Below, piece after piece: positions 37,485 through 46,480 of a DNA stretch of 64,000 nt. The stretch comes from Phycisphaerales bacterium (lineage in GTDB: Bacteria > Planctomycetota > Phycisphaerae > Phycisphaerales > UBA1924). Where the stretch lies: the NCBI GenBank assembly GCA_029260495.1, contig JAJDDD010000012.1:1-64000 (forward strand), written 5' to 3'. The notes beneath the pieces were generated by a model, which worked only from the letters and a program-made list of their open reading frames with translations, made no database searches and was not told where the DNA came from. A program made the translations under genes and the position numbers. The first letter of the stretch is position 1, and each line of letters opens with the position of its first letter.

Positions 37485-38428
37485 CTCTGGCTTGCGAGCC
37501 CCTGGCGCTGGATTTCGTCGATCGGAAACCACGAATTGTTGCGAAACAAAACTTCGTTCATAAGCTCTTCTAATCCGGACAGAGTCACAAACTCGATGTG
37601 CGACAGCGTAGCGCTCATGCTTCCCATGTTGTTGTAGCCGCAGGCACACCCAACAAAATAACTACATCGCTTAACCTGCCTGGGCTCGGAAACCTTTTCT
37701 CCGCTGGCTTCATAATTGACCTGCCAAAGCAATCCATCTGGAACCACTAAGACAGGAAGCACCAGAGACAAAAACGGACGTCCATGCCGTTTTCCTTCAA
37801 TCGCAGCGGAATCAATCAAATCTGCTGCAGAGGAGAGCGCCTGAGCCCACTTTCCATACACATCGCTATCACTCCCAGATATGGAGTCATCCTTCTTCTT
37901 AAAGACCTGGACGCAACTTTTACCGACTAGCTGCGCTGTGCCGTACTCGGTGAACGGAGGGCCAACTCGGTAGGCATGAGCATTACTCGAATCAAGGAAG
38001 TCCAACATCTTTGTTGGGTCCATGACACCCATGCCAGAATCCACAGGATCAGGATCAACAGAGAGAATCAATTCGTGATAACTCTCGTCGCAGGATCGCG
38101 GAACACACATGACCAACAGTGGGTGAGTTTCGGAAATCTGCTTGCATTCAATTGCGCATTTGACACCAATGGCTCCGTGTTCCTTCTGTGCGCGAATGTC
38201 AAACTCGCGGTTTTTCTTCGTCAGTGGATCAGTATAAGAACCACCGTGCTGACACAAGAATCCAAGCTTATTCATTCTCTCAAGACAGCGAAGCTCGAAT
38301 GCAAAATCGGATACATCATCAAGGTACTCCGATAGCTCCGCAACGCCGATTTGGCTTTCATTATTATCTGCCAATGCAACTCCCTCTTGAAAATTCAAGA
38401 TGCCTACCCTACTAAACAATAAGTACAT
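37481..38428 (-). CDS. PD-(D/E)XK nuclease-like protein of unknown function
   Basis: ATG 38428 gives 315 residues; the longer frame to 38584 would overlap the upstream gene. FELRCLERMNKLGFLCQHGGSY, KNREFDIRA (Asp77) and CAIECKQ (Glu94-x-Lys96) together fit the PD-(D/E)XK core: Glu on the first helix, REFD, then ECK about 17 residues on. The rest (PVLVVPDGLLWQV, FVGCACGYNNMG) matches nothing I know. GC is near 45 per cent in part of the gene, far below its neighbours, suggesting horizontal transfer. Neighbours are damage-tolerance genes and an integrase relic. It could be a defence nuclease or part of a restriction system; there is no partner methylase. Confidence 0.6.
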   Translation of the reverse strand: MYLLFSRVGILNFQEGVALADNNESQIGVAELSEYLDDVSDFAFELRCLERMNKLGFLCQHGGSYTDPLTKKNREFDIRAQKEHGAIGVKCAIECKQISETHPLLVMCVPRSCDESYHELILSVDPDPVDSGMGVMDPTKMLDFLDSSNAHAYRVGPPFTEYGTAQLVGKSCVQVFKKKDDSISGSDSDVYGKWAQALSSAADLIDSAAIEGKRHGRPFLSLVLPVLVVPDGLLWQVNYEASGEKVSEPRQVKRCSYFVGCACGYNNMGSMSATLSHIEFVTLSGLEELMNEVLFRNNSWFPIDEIQRQGLASQS

Positions 38429-38451
38429 ACTCAAATGATCGATCGCTGCAA

Positions 38452-38853
38452 TTATCCCGTCACGACGCTCGTGAAGCTGCGCAGTGATGCCAGGTATGGA
38501 GACCTCGCCCGCGTCATGCGCACGCGCCACTGATATTCGCGCGTGTTGACGATGTGCTCGCCGAACGCAGGAACTTCGATCCACGGCCCAAGGTTGCCCT
38601 GCCCGATCAGCTCGCCCGCGGGAGTCGTGCGAATCTCATAGACACGCCGCACAGCGTTATAGATTGTAAACTTGCCGTCGCGCGACGCATACGTCGCCAA
38701 TTTCCCATTCGTGGAAAATTGCCGATCGTGTGGTGAGCAGCAGGACATTCGTTTTACTACAGCTAGCCAATAGAATGCGCTCATCAAAACGAGCAGCACA
38801 ACACTCGTAGTTGCCAGAGTTCTCACAAGGCGGTTGCCATGAGGATGCGTCAT
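38452..38853 (-). CDS. Small single-span membrane protein of unknown function
   Basis: 133 residues with one N-terminal span (TLATTSVVLLVLMSAFYWLAVV, about 12-33) followed by a soluble domain with beta-like segments (NGKLATYASRDGKFTIYNAV, RVYEIRTTPAGEL). It lies 23 bases upstream of the nuclease-like gene on the same strand, so they may be co-transcribed. No family recognised. Confidence 0.5.
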   Translation of the reverse strand: MTHPHGNRLVRTLATTSVVLLVLMSAFYWLAVVKRMSCCSPHDRQFSTNGKLATYASRDGKFTIYNAVRRVYEIRTTPAGELIGQGNLGPWIEVPAFGEHIVNTREYQWRVRMTRARSPYLASLRSFTSVVTG

Positions 38854-38939
38854 CTTTGATGACCGCGAATCGCACTGCGTTTATTGCCGTCGCTTTTCGC
38901 GCGGTTTACTTATCGCTCGATCCGCTGACGCTGTCTTTA

Positions 38940-40322
38940 TTACCCAACTTCGCGTTTCTGAAACATGATGACGCTGAGCGCGAGCAGGCCGGTCACCTGG
39001 ACGCCGGTGTAGAGGGCTGCGAGGCCGACGTATTCGCCGGGGATTGGGTGGTTTTGTGTGATGGCGTCGACGAGCCAGTAGAACTGAATGTTGGGCACCA
39101 CTGTCCATACGGCCCACGCGACCGGGTTGACCTCGGTCGGCGTGAAGAAGACGTATTCGCCGGCGGTTGGCGGGCGTTTGGGCGTGTAGTTGGCGATGTT
39201 CACGATCACACATTCGCGGTCTTCGGATGAATAACTCTTCACAACAAGCGCGGGGTCGATGTCGGGATCAAAGGGCGCGTCGGGATTGGCGACATCGCCT
39301 AAGAAGGTTTCCTGTGCGGGTGTCGCCATCCGAAGTCCATCGGGTGTGACGGCGTAATAGATCGGCGCGCCGGGATCGATCAGCTCGCTGGCGCGTGTGT
39401 CGAAGGTGAGTTTCCATTCGTCGCCGGCGTCTGAAAGATCACCATCGACATCACGGATGATCTCCGTCGTCTCAATCTGGGCGACCATCTGGTTGTGGAA
39501 GGCGCGCTGGCCGAAAAAATGGTTTGAGAGCAAGCCGAGCATAAATGCTCCGGCGCAGACCGCGATGGTCATGACCTGTCCGAGGCGCGTTGAAGCGGTG
39601 ACAGCGATGGCCGAGAGCAGCGGGACCGCCATCAGCAGGCAGATCGATGCGAGCATGATCTGCGGTTTGAGGCGCTCCACGAAGGTCTCGGCGCCCTCTT
39701 CCGTTCCGATCTGAAGAAGCTCCCAGTTCTTGCCGACCAGCAGCAGCCCGAGCCAGGCGAGAACCACGGCCGGGGCGAGGATGGTGACGGCTGTCGATGA
39801 AAAAACCCATCCGTAGAAAAAGTTGCCCCAGATGCCGACGCCGATTGAGAGCAGGACGGCGAGCCCAGCGAAGAGGAGGACGGGGAAATCGATGTGATCC
39901 CGAGAGGTCGAAAGCACCTGGTGGCGGAGCGCGAACTGGAGGAAGGCGAGGAGGACGATCGTCGCGATGACCATCGCCGCGGTGACGCCGACGTACTTGC
40001 CGAGAATGAAAATTGGACGGCTGACGGGCTTGGCGATGACTGTGAGGGCGGTTTTGTCCTCGATCTCCCTGGCGAGGACAGCGGTCGCGATGAAGGCGGC
40101 GAGGAGCGTCGCGACGACGAAGACGGTCGCCATTCCGACATCGAGGAGCAGCTTGTTGTCGCCGGTCACTTCGGACGAATCAGAGTACCCCAGCGAGTAG
40201 GTCGCCAGGAGCGTGTTGAAGATCTGCAGGATCGCTCCTGCCATCAGCAGCACGAAGAAGATCGGCTGGCGGATGCTTTCCAGAAAGGTATTGCGGGCGA
40301 TGGCGATGGTCTGACCAAACAT
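38940..40322 (-). CDS. ABC-2 type transporter permease
   Basis: 460 residues from ATG 40322, which gives MFGQTIAIARNTFLESIRQPI, the normal ABC-2 opening. About six spans in the first 280 residues, with the family motif AREIEDKTALTVIAKPVSRPIFILGKYVG after the second. An extracytoplasmic domain (about 290-420) precedes a last span. No ATPase gene is next to it on this strand. The divergent operon at 40667 encodes both an ABC ATPase and another permease sharing the TxIAKPV...IGKxxGV signature, so the two permeases may use the same ATPase. Confidence 0.82.
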   Translation of the reverse strand: MFGQTIAIARNTFLESIRQPIFFVLLMAGAILQIFNTLLATYSLGYSDSSEVTGDNKLLLDVGMATVFVVATLLAAFIATAVLAREIEDKTALTVIAKPVSRPIFILGKYVGVTAAMVIATIVLLAFLQFALRHQVLSTSRDHIDFPVLLFAGLAVLLSIGVGIWGNFFYGWVFSSTAVTILAPAVVLAWLGLLLVGKNWELLQIGTEEGAETFVERLKPQIMLASICLLMAVPLLSAIAVTASTRLGQVMTIAVCAGAFMLGLLSNHFFGQRAFHNQMVAQIETTEIIRDVDGDLSDAGDEWKLTFDTRASELIDPGAPIYYAVTPDGLRMATPAQETFLGDVANPDAPFDPDIDPALVVKSYSSEDRECVIVNIANYTPKRPPTAGEYVFFTPTEVNPVAWAVWTVVPNIQFYWLVDAITQNHPIPGEYVGLAALYTGVQVTGLLALSVIMFQKREVG

Positions 40323-40666
40323 GGAGGCCCTTACTGTACGCCCGCGGAGACGGGTCGGCATGGCGGTGAGGCGGCGCAGAGTGGCTTTTTATTAATTGAC
40401 GGACGGCGGGCGCCTCGTCAAATCGGATTGTGCAAAAACTTACGCCCTCGCGCGAACCCCCGCTTGCCGGCGGCGTATCACGGCGGGGTCGGGATGCGCG
40501 CAGGCAGGCTTTTGAGATATGGATTCTGCCCTCGCTGCATCGTGATCCCGCAGATTGACCCCCCGCGCCGGTGGACATCGGGACGCCCACAGCGACAATA
40601 CGATCTTCCCTCACCGCTCCGGGCTCACCGGGCCACTCCTCGACTTTCCTGAACCTGCGAGATGCG
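40323..40666. promoter_or_regulatory. Divergent intergenic region between permease and SPFH operon
   Basis: 344 bases with starts on both sides. TTGACG (40396-40401) and CGTCAA (40416-40421) form a perfect 6-bp inverted repeat with 14 bases between. They could be facing -35 hexamers for the two directions or an operator. On the minus strand, ATTAAT about 19 bases after TTGACG is a weak -10. No coding frame is convincing here. Confidence 0.35.
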
Positions 40667-42694
40667 ATGAAAGCAGATCCCCAAGCCTACCGCAGCGCCG
40701 TGGTCACCAGCTTCGCCGGATTCCTGGTGCAGCTGACGCTGGCGATTGTCATTCTCATCTACGCAGCGATCGCCAAGGATGAAGTCGCTGAAACCATCTT
40801 CTACTTCTTGCTCGCGGGCCTGCCGATCTGGGTGAGCCTGATGCTGGTCTTTCATCAGCACCGTCTTGAGCGGCGTGAGGCGATCGAGGCGGAGATGTAC
40901 GCTGAATCCAGCGCGGCGCAGGCGTCGGTCTTCGAGGGGATTGACAACGATCTCCGGGTCGCCGCCAAACGTCTGGCGTGGATGCACAAGGCGCTGTTGC
41001 CTTTCGTAAGCGTGCTTGTCGGAGGCCTGCTGATTGGCATCGGCCTGTGGCGCTTTGAGTACCTCGCTCCGGCGGACTTCGACAATTTTCAGCCGCGCAC
41101 GGGGTGGGCGGTTTCGATCGGGCTGACGCTCGCGGTCGTCGGATTTATCTTTGCGCGATTCATCGCCGGCATGGGCAAGCAGGAGATCTGGTCGCACTTG
41201 CGGGCAGGGGCAGCTTCGATGGCGGGGACTTCCCTCGTCGGGCTTGCATTGGCGCTGGCGCACGGCGCGTGGTATGTAGACAAGCCGGGGCTGTTTCGCA
41301 TTCTTCATGCCGTGATTCCGGCCATTATGATTGTGCTTGGCGCTGAGGTTTTCCTCAACTTCGTGCTGAATGCGTACCGCCCACGTCATCTCGGCGAATC
41401 CCCTCGGCCGGCCTTTGAGTCGCGCATTCTCGGATTTATGGCGGCCCCTGATCGCATTGTCGAGTCCATAAATGACGCAATCAACTATCAACTCGGCTTT
41501 GATGTCACATCCACATGGTTCTACCAGCTTCTGCAAAAACGCCTGATCGGCTTGGCGGCGCTGGGCGTGCTGCTGCTGTATCTGCTGACATGCGTCGCGG
41601 TGGTGCGACCGACTGAGCGCGCGCTTGTGCTGCAATCTGGCCGGCTGGTGCGTGAGGTGGATTCGGGGATCGTCTTTAAGGCGCCGTGGCCGTTCCAGAC
41701 TGTCGAGAAGCATCCCGCACGCGCTGTCCGCCAGATTCAGGTCGGCGAGATGCTTTCCCAGAATACAGATGAAGCGATTCTCTGGACCAATCGGCACGCG
41801 ACGCGCGAGATGTTCCTGCTGGTTCAACCAACCCCGACGGGGCGCACGACCGAAGCAGCTGTGACCAACGATATGGCGCTCCTCGCGGTCGAGCTGGTGG
41901 TTCAGTTCGCGGTGGCGGATCTTTCCAAGTTCCAAATGCTCGCCGCTGACGGCGTCGCCTGGCGCGATGAGATGCGCCTTGACTTGCTGCGCACGGTGGC
42001 GTCGCGCGAGTTGATGTTAAGCGCCGCGACAATGACAGTCGATGACATTCTCGGTAGTTCGCGCGGCGAACTGTCAGAGCTGCTTGCAGGATCAATCCGC
42101 GATGCTTTCAATCGACTTGACGCCGGCGTCGATGTCCTCTTCGTCGGTGTCGCCGGCGCTCATCCGCCTCAGCAGGAATCGGTCGCCCTCAGCTTTGAGC
42201 AGGTCGTCGCCGCGGAGCAGCGCCGCGAGTCATACATCGAACTTGCCGAAGCTGTGGCGCTGCGCACGCTCGCCAATGCCGCGGGGGATGTTGAACTTGC
42301 GCGCAGCATTGTTGTCGAGCTCGATCAGTACGAATCTCTCAAAGACACCGGCGCTAGTGAAGACGAGATCATTCAGCAGGAGCTCGCGATCGAATCTCTC
42401 CTCGCTCAGGCAGGTGGGGATGCTGGGGCGATCATCATGGAAGCCCGCGCTGAACGCTGGAGTCGACATATGGGCGCTCGGGCCCGCTCGCTGCGTCACC
42501 TTGGGCAGGCCGCGATGTTCCGGGCCGCCCCCGAAGTGTATATGGCCCAGCGTTATATCGACACGCTGATCGAGTCTGTGGAGCGTTCACGACTCGTTAT
42601 TTCAGCTTTCAAGGATCCCTACATCATCTGGGACGTGACAGATAGCCAGTCCAGCTTCAACGCCTTTGAAGCCACGACCAATACTCAGGAGTAA
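40667..42694 (+). CDS. Multi-span membrane protein with SPFH (band 7) domain
   Basis: 675 residues from ATG 40667 (MKADPQAYRSAVV); the frame runs back to 40571 but that part looks non-coding. Unlike ordinary SPFH proteins with one N-terminal span, this has about six or seven: near residues 10-36, 42-65, 108-130, 142-165, 175-200, 205-235 and 290-312. The SPFH domain follows (VVRPTERALVLQSGRLVREVD...GIVFKAPWPFQTVEKHPAR), then a helical tail rich in Ala, Glu and Arg, as in HflK/prohibitins. SPFH proteins build ring-like scaffolds at membranes and control proteases such as FtsH. First gene of a six-gene operon; the next gene's GTG follows four bases after its stop. Confidence 0.85.
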   Translation: MKADPQAYRSAVVTSFAGFLVQLTLAIVILIYAAIAKDEVAETIFYFLLAGLPIWVSLMLVFHQHRLERREAIEAEMYAESSAAQASVFEGIDNDLRVAAKRLAWMHKALLPFVSVLVGGLLIGIGLWRFEYLAPADFDNFQPRTGWAVSIGLTLAVVGFIFARFIAGMGKQEIWSHLRAGAASMAGTSLVGLALALAHGAWYVDKPGLFRILHAVIPAIMIVLGAEVFLNFVLNAYRPRHLGESPRPAFESRILGFMAAPDRIVESINDAINYQLGFDVTSTWFYQLLQKRLIGLAALGVLLLYLLTCVAVVRPTERALVLQSGRLVREVDSGIVFKAPWPFQTVEKHPARAVRQIQVGEMLSQNTDEAILWTNRHATREMFLLVQPTPTGRTTEAAVTNDMALLAVELVVQFAVADLSKFQMLAADGVAWRDEMRLDLLRTVASRELMLSAATMTVDDILGSSRGELSELLAGSIRDAFNRLDAGVDVLFVGVAGAHPPQQESVALSFEQVVAAEQRRESYIELAEAVALRTLANAAGDVELARSIVVELDQYESLKDTGASEDEIIQQELAIESLLAQAGGDAGAIIMEARAERWSRHMGARARSLRHLGQAAMFRAAPEVYMAQRYIDTLIESVERSRLVISAFKDPYIIWDVTDSQSSFNAFEATTNTQE

Positions 42695-42698
42695 TCCA

Positions 42699-43760
42699 GT
42701 GCGACGTGTCTTATTGCTCTTTGTCGCTGTTGTTATTTTCATAGTCTTCGTGCTCTTTTCTGTGACGTATACGGTGCGATTCACGGAAGAGGCTGTCTTG
42801 TCTACGTTCGGCAAAGCTTCTGCGGAGAGCGTGCAAAGCGAACCGGGACTCAAATGGCGCTGGCCAGCGCCGATCCAGTCCGTCACCAGCTACGACACGC
42901 GCACCCGCCTGCTGAAGACCCCCAGCGAGACTCAACAGACGGCGGACAACCAGCAGATCATTATCGAAGCCTTCATCACATGGCGCGTCGCTGACCCGCT
43001 TGTCTTCTATCAAAGGTTCAGTGGGGAAGGCTCCGAAGCGCGTCGGCATTACGCCGCCGCCGAAGGCGCTCTGCGCTCTCAGCTTCGCAGCGCGCTCTCG
43101 GAAGTCTCACGTTTCCGCGTCGGTGAGTTGCTTTCATCGGCGTCCGGTGGCTCCCGCCTTGCTGAGCTTGAGAAAGCAGTGCTCGATCGGATGATTAGTC
43201 AATCAGCAGACAACGCCGGCAGTTTGGTGAGCGAGTGGGGGGTCAAGGTTGAGTTGGCGGGGATTGGCCGGATTGTCCTGCCCGAGGAAACCACGAAAGA
43301 TGTATTTGCTCGCATGAAAGCCACGCGCGAGCGTCTGGCAGCCGCCGCTGAAGGACAGGGTGAAGCTGTCGCCAGCACGATCATGACGAAGGCGCGGACC
43401 GATTCCAACCGAATCCTTGACTTCGCGGAGCAGCGTGCGGAGCGAATTCGCAATCGAGGCGAGAGGGAGGCTGCCCAGTACATCGCGACGCTCAACACTG
43501 ACCCGGACCTTGCGATTTTCAACTCGCAGATAGATCTGCTTCGCAACCTGTGGACCAAGAACACCACCCTGATTCTTTCCACCGATATGAGAGGTCTGAC
43601 CGTCTTCAATCCCAATCTTCTTGACACTCTTGATCCGGAAACGGGCCTCCCGCCCTTCTCCGGTGATGGTGGTGTGGAAAGTAATGACGACGATGACTCC
43701 CGCGCCGCTGCTTCAGATGAAAAGCGTGATCGCCGGGCGCTTGGCGGAGGGCGCCCATGA
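42699..43760 (+). CDS. HflC-like SPFH (band 7) membrane protein
   Basis: 353 residues from GTG 42699, chosen because AGGAG (42687-42691) lies seven bases upstream; an ATG at 42666 overlaps the previous gene. One N-terminal span (VLLLFVAVVIFIVFVLFSVTYTV), then VRFTEEAVLSTFGKAS, GLKWRWPAPIQSVTSYDTRTRLL, a pattern close to HflC, and ending EQRAERIRNRGEREAAQYIATL with FNSQIDLLRNLW. The acidic C-terminal tail (SNDDDDSRAAASDEKRD) is not usual. HflC works with HflK around FtsH; an FtsH gene is not present here. Stop overlaps the next ATG by four bases. Confidence 0.88.
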   Translation: MRRVLLLFVAVVIFIVFVLFSVTYTVRFTEEAVLSTFGKASAESVQSEPGLKWRWPAPIQSVTSYDTRTRLLKTPSETQQTADNQQIIIEAFITWRVADPLVFYQRFSGEGSEARRHYAAAEGALRSQLRSALSEVSRFRVGELLSSASGGSRLAELEKAVLDRMISQSADNAGSLVSEWGVKVELAGIGRIVLPEETTKDVFARMKATRERLAAAAEGQGEAVASTIMTKARTDSNRILDFAEQRAERIRNRGEREAAQYIATLNTDPDLAIFNSQIDLLRNLWTKNTTLILSTDMRGLTVFNPNLLDTLDPETGLPPFSGDGGVESNDDDDSRAAASDEKRDRRALGGGRP

Positions 43761-45166
43761 GCGATCCATTCAAGGAAGAGACTTCGACGTCCGCGTTCTC
43801 GGGCAGCTCCCCGGGGTATGAGAGTGAAGAGACGCTGATGGATCCTGCCCATCAGTCGTTGGCGGAGGCGTTGAACATCACGTTCAAGCTTCTCGTTGTC
43901 GTCATGCTTGTGCTCGTGGCGCTTTTCGTCATGAGCGGCTTTCGTCAGGTCAAGGAATCACAGCGCGGCATCAAAGTCACGCTTGGTCGAGTGGTGGAAA
44001 GCGACGTCGCGCCGGGGTGGACGTTCGTGGCGCCGTTTCCCGTCGGTGAACTCCTCCTCATCGAAACCGGCACGAAACAGATCGAGCTTAAAGAAGAGTT
44101 CGGCCCCGCGGCGGTGTCCGGCCAAGGCATTGAAAATGCTACAAAATCCATGCATACGCTCAACCCGGAGGATGCGAGCTCCGTCGTCACCGCCGACCTC
44201 AACCTCGCTCACACCTGGTGGGGCGTCGTGTGGACACGCAATGACGTTGAAGCCAACAGGCAGAATATTCACGAGGAGTTTGAAGATGAGATCGTTCGCA
44301 CCGCAGTTGAGCGCGGCGTTGTGCATGCGATGGCGAACATCACCATCGATCAGCTTCTCAAGCAGGGAGTCGCGGGAGCCACCGGCGGAGGCGAAAGTTC
44401 AATTACGGTCAATGTGCGAAATCTCGCTCAGGAAACGCTCGACGCTTTAGAAGCTGGAATACGCATTGAATCTATTAGCTTGATTGGTAAGTCTCCTCCC
44501 GGGAGGCTTAAGGAGGACTTTGCCCGCGTCACCAAGGCAGAAGCAGGCGCGGCAAAATCTCTTGAAGACGCGCAAAAGGAGGCGCGGACGCAGCTAAACG
44601 CCACCGCCGGCGACGCCCACGCCGCTCTGCTCACCCTAATCGATGAATACGGGCAGGCGATTGAGCTTGAAGATGAAGCTCGCGCCGAGCAGTTGCTCGA
44701 CACCATCGACACCGTGCTTGAAGGTGAGCCGTACGAGTTTGAGGGCAGAACTGTCGTTGTCGCAGGATGGGTCACCGATGTGATCGAATCAGCAAAGTCC
44801 TATCGCACCAACGTCGTCGCCTCGGCGCGGGCTCGCGAGCAGAGCTTTCTTACGAAACTCGCTCAGTTCAGAGCGCTCGACCCTGCAGTCTATGTTGCTC
44901 GCGAATGGAGCCCCGCCTTCCAGGATTTTCGTCTCAATGGAGGTGTTGAGGTTGTGCTTGTTCCGAGCGGAACGGATCCCGTGGAGATCATCCTCAGCTC
45001 TGATCCGGATATCGGCAAGGAGAAGGAGCAGGCTCGCAACAGGGGAGAAATTTCTAAGAGCATGGAGCGATCATACGGCGCTGTCGATGACGCCTACCGC
45101 GATCGTAAGGGCATCGAACGCGAGCGCGAGCGCGAGAAGCGCCGACGTCAAAATAGCGGCGGCTGA
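43757..45166 (+). CDS. HflK-like SPFH (band 7) membrane protein
   Basis: 469 residues: a hydrophilic head, one span (about 42-62, LLVVVMLVLVALFVMSGF), then KESQRGIKVTLGRVVESDVAPGWTFVAPFPV and the SPFH domain to about 260. A long region between about 265 and 400 is rich in Ala, Glu and Gln and probably coiled (KAEAGAAKSLEDAQKEARTQ). The tail is strongly charged (KGIEREREREKRRRQ). The order here is multi-span SPFH, HflC-like, HflK-like, whereas classical operons run hflK-hflC. Translation is coupled to the previous gene. Confidence 0.85.
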   Translation: MSDPFKEETSTSAFSGSSPGYESEETLMDPAHQSLAEALNITFKLLVVVMLVLVALFVMSGFRQVKESQRGIKVTLGRVVESDVAPGWTFVAPFPVGELLLIETGTKQIELKEEFGPAAVSGQGIENATKSMHTLNPEDASSVVTADLNLAHTWWGVVWTRNDVEANRQNIHEEFEDEIVRTAVERGVVHAMANITIDQLLKQGVAGATGGGESSITVNVRNLAQETLDALEAGIRIESISLIGKSPPGRLKEDFARVTKAEAGAAKSLEDAQKEARTQLNATAGDAHAALLTLIDEYGQAIELEDEARAEQLLDTIDTVLEGEPYEFEGRTVVVAGWVTDVIESAKSYRTNVVASARAREQSFLTKLAQFRALDPAVYVAREWSPAFQDFRLNGGVEVVLVPSGTDPVEIILSSDPDIGKEKEQARNRGEISKSMERSYGAVDDAYRDRKGIEREREREKRRRQNSGG

Positions 45167-45205
45167 TCATTCGCTGTCACCAACTTATTCGGAGAGCAAC
45201 TACGC

Positions 45206-46480
45206 ATGGCCGAGTCTTCTGCGCAACGCATCACCAGCGCCGTCCCCGTCGTTGCGGCTCAGGGGCTGACCAAGGTCTTCCGCGACTTCTGGATGCGCCC
45301 CCATGTGCGCGCCGTCGACGGGCTCGACTTGCAGATCGAGAACGGCGAGATCTTCGGCCTGCTCGGGCCGAACGGATCGGGAAAGTCCACCACAATCAAG
45401 CTCATGCTTGGGTTGCTTCACAAGACAGGCGGCCGCCTTGCTGTCTTCGGCAAGGATCCAACCGATGTCGGCATCAAACGTCGCCTTGGCGTTTTGCCCG
45501 AAGAGTCCTACCTGTACCCATTTCTGAATGCGACCGAGACGCTCGACTATTACGGGAAGCTTTTTCAGCTTGATTATAAGATCCGTCGCCGGCGCATCAC
45601 GGAGCTGCTCGATATGGTCGGCCTCACTGCGGTGCAGCATAGGCAGATCAAGGAATACTCCAAGGGAATGCAGCGGCGCATTGGCATTGCTCAGGCGCTC
45701 ATCAACGATCCTGAGTTTCTCATTCTCGATGAGCCAACCACGGGTCTCGACCCGATCGGCTCACGTCAGATTAAAGACCTCATCATCAGCCTCGGTCGGC
45801 GGGGCAAGACGATTCTGCTCTCCAGCCATCAACTTTCCGATGTTGAAGATTGCGTCGATCGGATGGCGATTCTCTACGGCGGCAAAAAACGCGCCGAGGG
45901 CACATGTGATGACTTGCTCACCGCGCGATCGCGCATGACTATCGAAACCGGCGCACTCGACGAAGAGACCATCAGCCAGATCGATCGCCTCATTCAGCAG
46001 CGCACCGGAGGCGCGATTGCGCGCGTCTCGAAACCGCGCCAGCGCCTTGAAGACCTCTTTGTTGACATCGTCGCCGACGCACAGAAGGATCGCTTGCAAA
46101 CAGGCGGCGCGACCCACGGAGGCGCCACCGCGGCCTTCCTGCTTGGAACTGGCGACGGAGCAGCGACCAAAGCTGAGGGTGAAGAACTGATCGATCAGCT
46201 CATGTCCTCCGCAGCGTTGGAGCACGCTGACGGAGACACGACACACCATGAGGCCGCCACCCGCTCTGCCGCCGACTCAAGCTCCTTTGAGCCCACCGGC
46301 CCCGATGAATCAGTTATTGATCTGCTTGTCACCGAAGACCCGGAGCCAGTGCGCCCGGCTCCAGTCGCCAAGGCGCCGAGCACAGATTCTGCGCGTCCCA
46401 AGCCAAGAGCCGCCGATGTTGATCAGTCGATGATCGACTCGCTCTTGGGCGACGGCGCTAAAGAGAGTGACAAGTCGTGA
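45206..46480 (+). CDS. ABC transporter ATP-binding protein
   Basis: 424 residues. Residues about 15-250 are the nucleotide-binding domain: Walker A GPNGSGKSTT (Lys60), Q loop, signature YSKGMQRRIGIAQAL (a variant of LSGGQ), Walker B FLILDEPTTGLDP and switch His in SSHQL. Residues about 290-424 are a low-complexity Ala/Asp/Pro-rich tail (ATRSAADSSSFEPTGPDES), much longer than usual and of unknown role. It overlaps the next permease gene by GTGA. It likely powers that permease and perhaps the divergent one at 38940. Confidence 0.92.
   Translation: MAESSAQRITSAVPVVAAQGLTKVFRDFWMRPHVRAVDGLDLQIENGEIFGLLGPNGSGKSTTIKLMLGLLHKTGGRLAVFGKDPTDVGIKRRLGVLPEESYLYPFLNATETLDYYGKLFQLDYKIRRRRITELLDMVGLTAVQHRQIKEYSKGMQRRIGIAQALINDPEFLILDEPTTGLDPIGSRQIKDLIISLGRRGKTILLSSHQLSDVEDCVDRMAILYGGKKRAEGTCDDLLTARSRMTIETGALDEETISQIDRLIQQRTGGAIARVSKPRQRLEDLFVDIVADAQKDRLQTGGATHGGATAAFLLGTGDGAATKAEGEELIDQLMSSAALEHADGDTTHHEAATRSAADSSSFEPTGPDESVIDLLVTEDPEPVRPAPVAKAPSTDSARPKPRAADVDQSMIDSLLGDGAKESDKS

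Noticed and set aside
42666-42698. ATG at 42666 as start of the HflC-like gene
   Set aside because: It overlaps the upstream gene, while GTG 42699 has AGGAG at the right distance.
45751-45762. 12-base match to the 3' part of tRNA-Ala as a possible attachment site
   Set aside because: It lies in the conserved Walker B region of the ABC ATPase and encodes DPIGS; coincidence is more likely.
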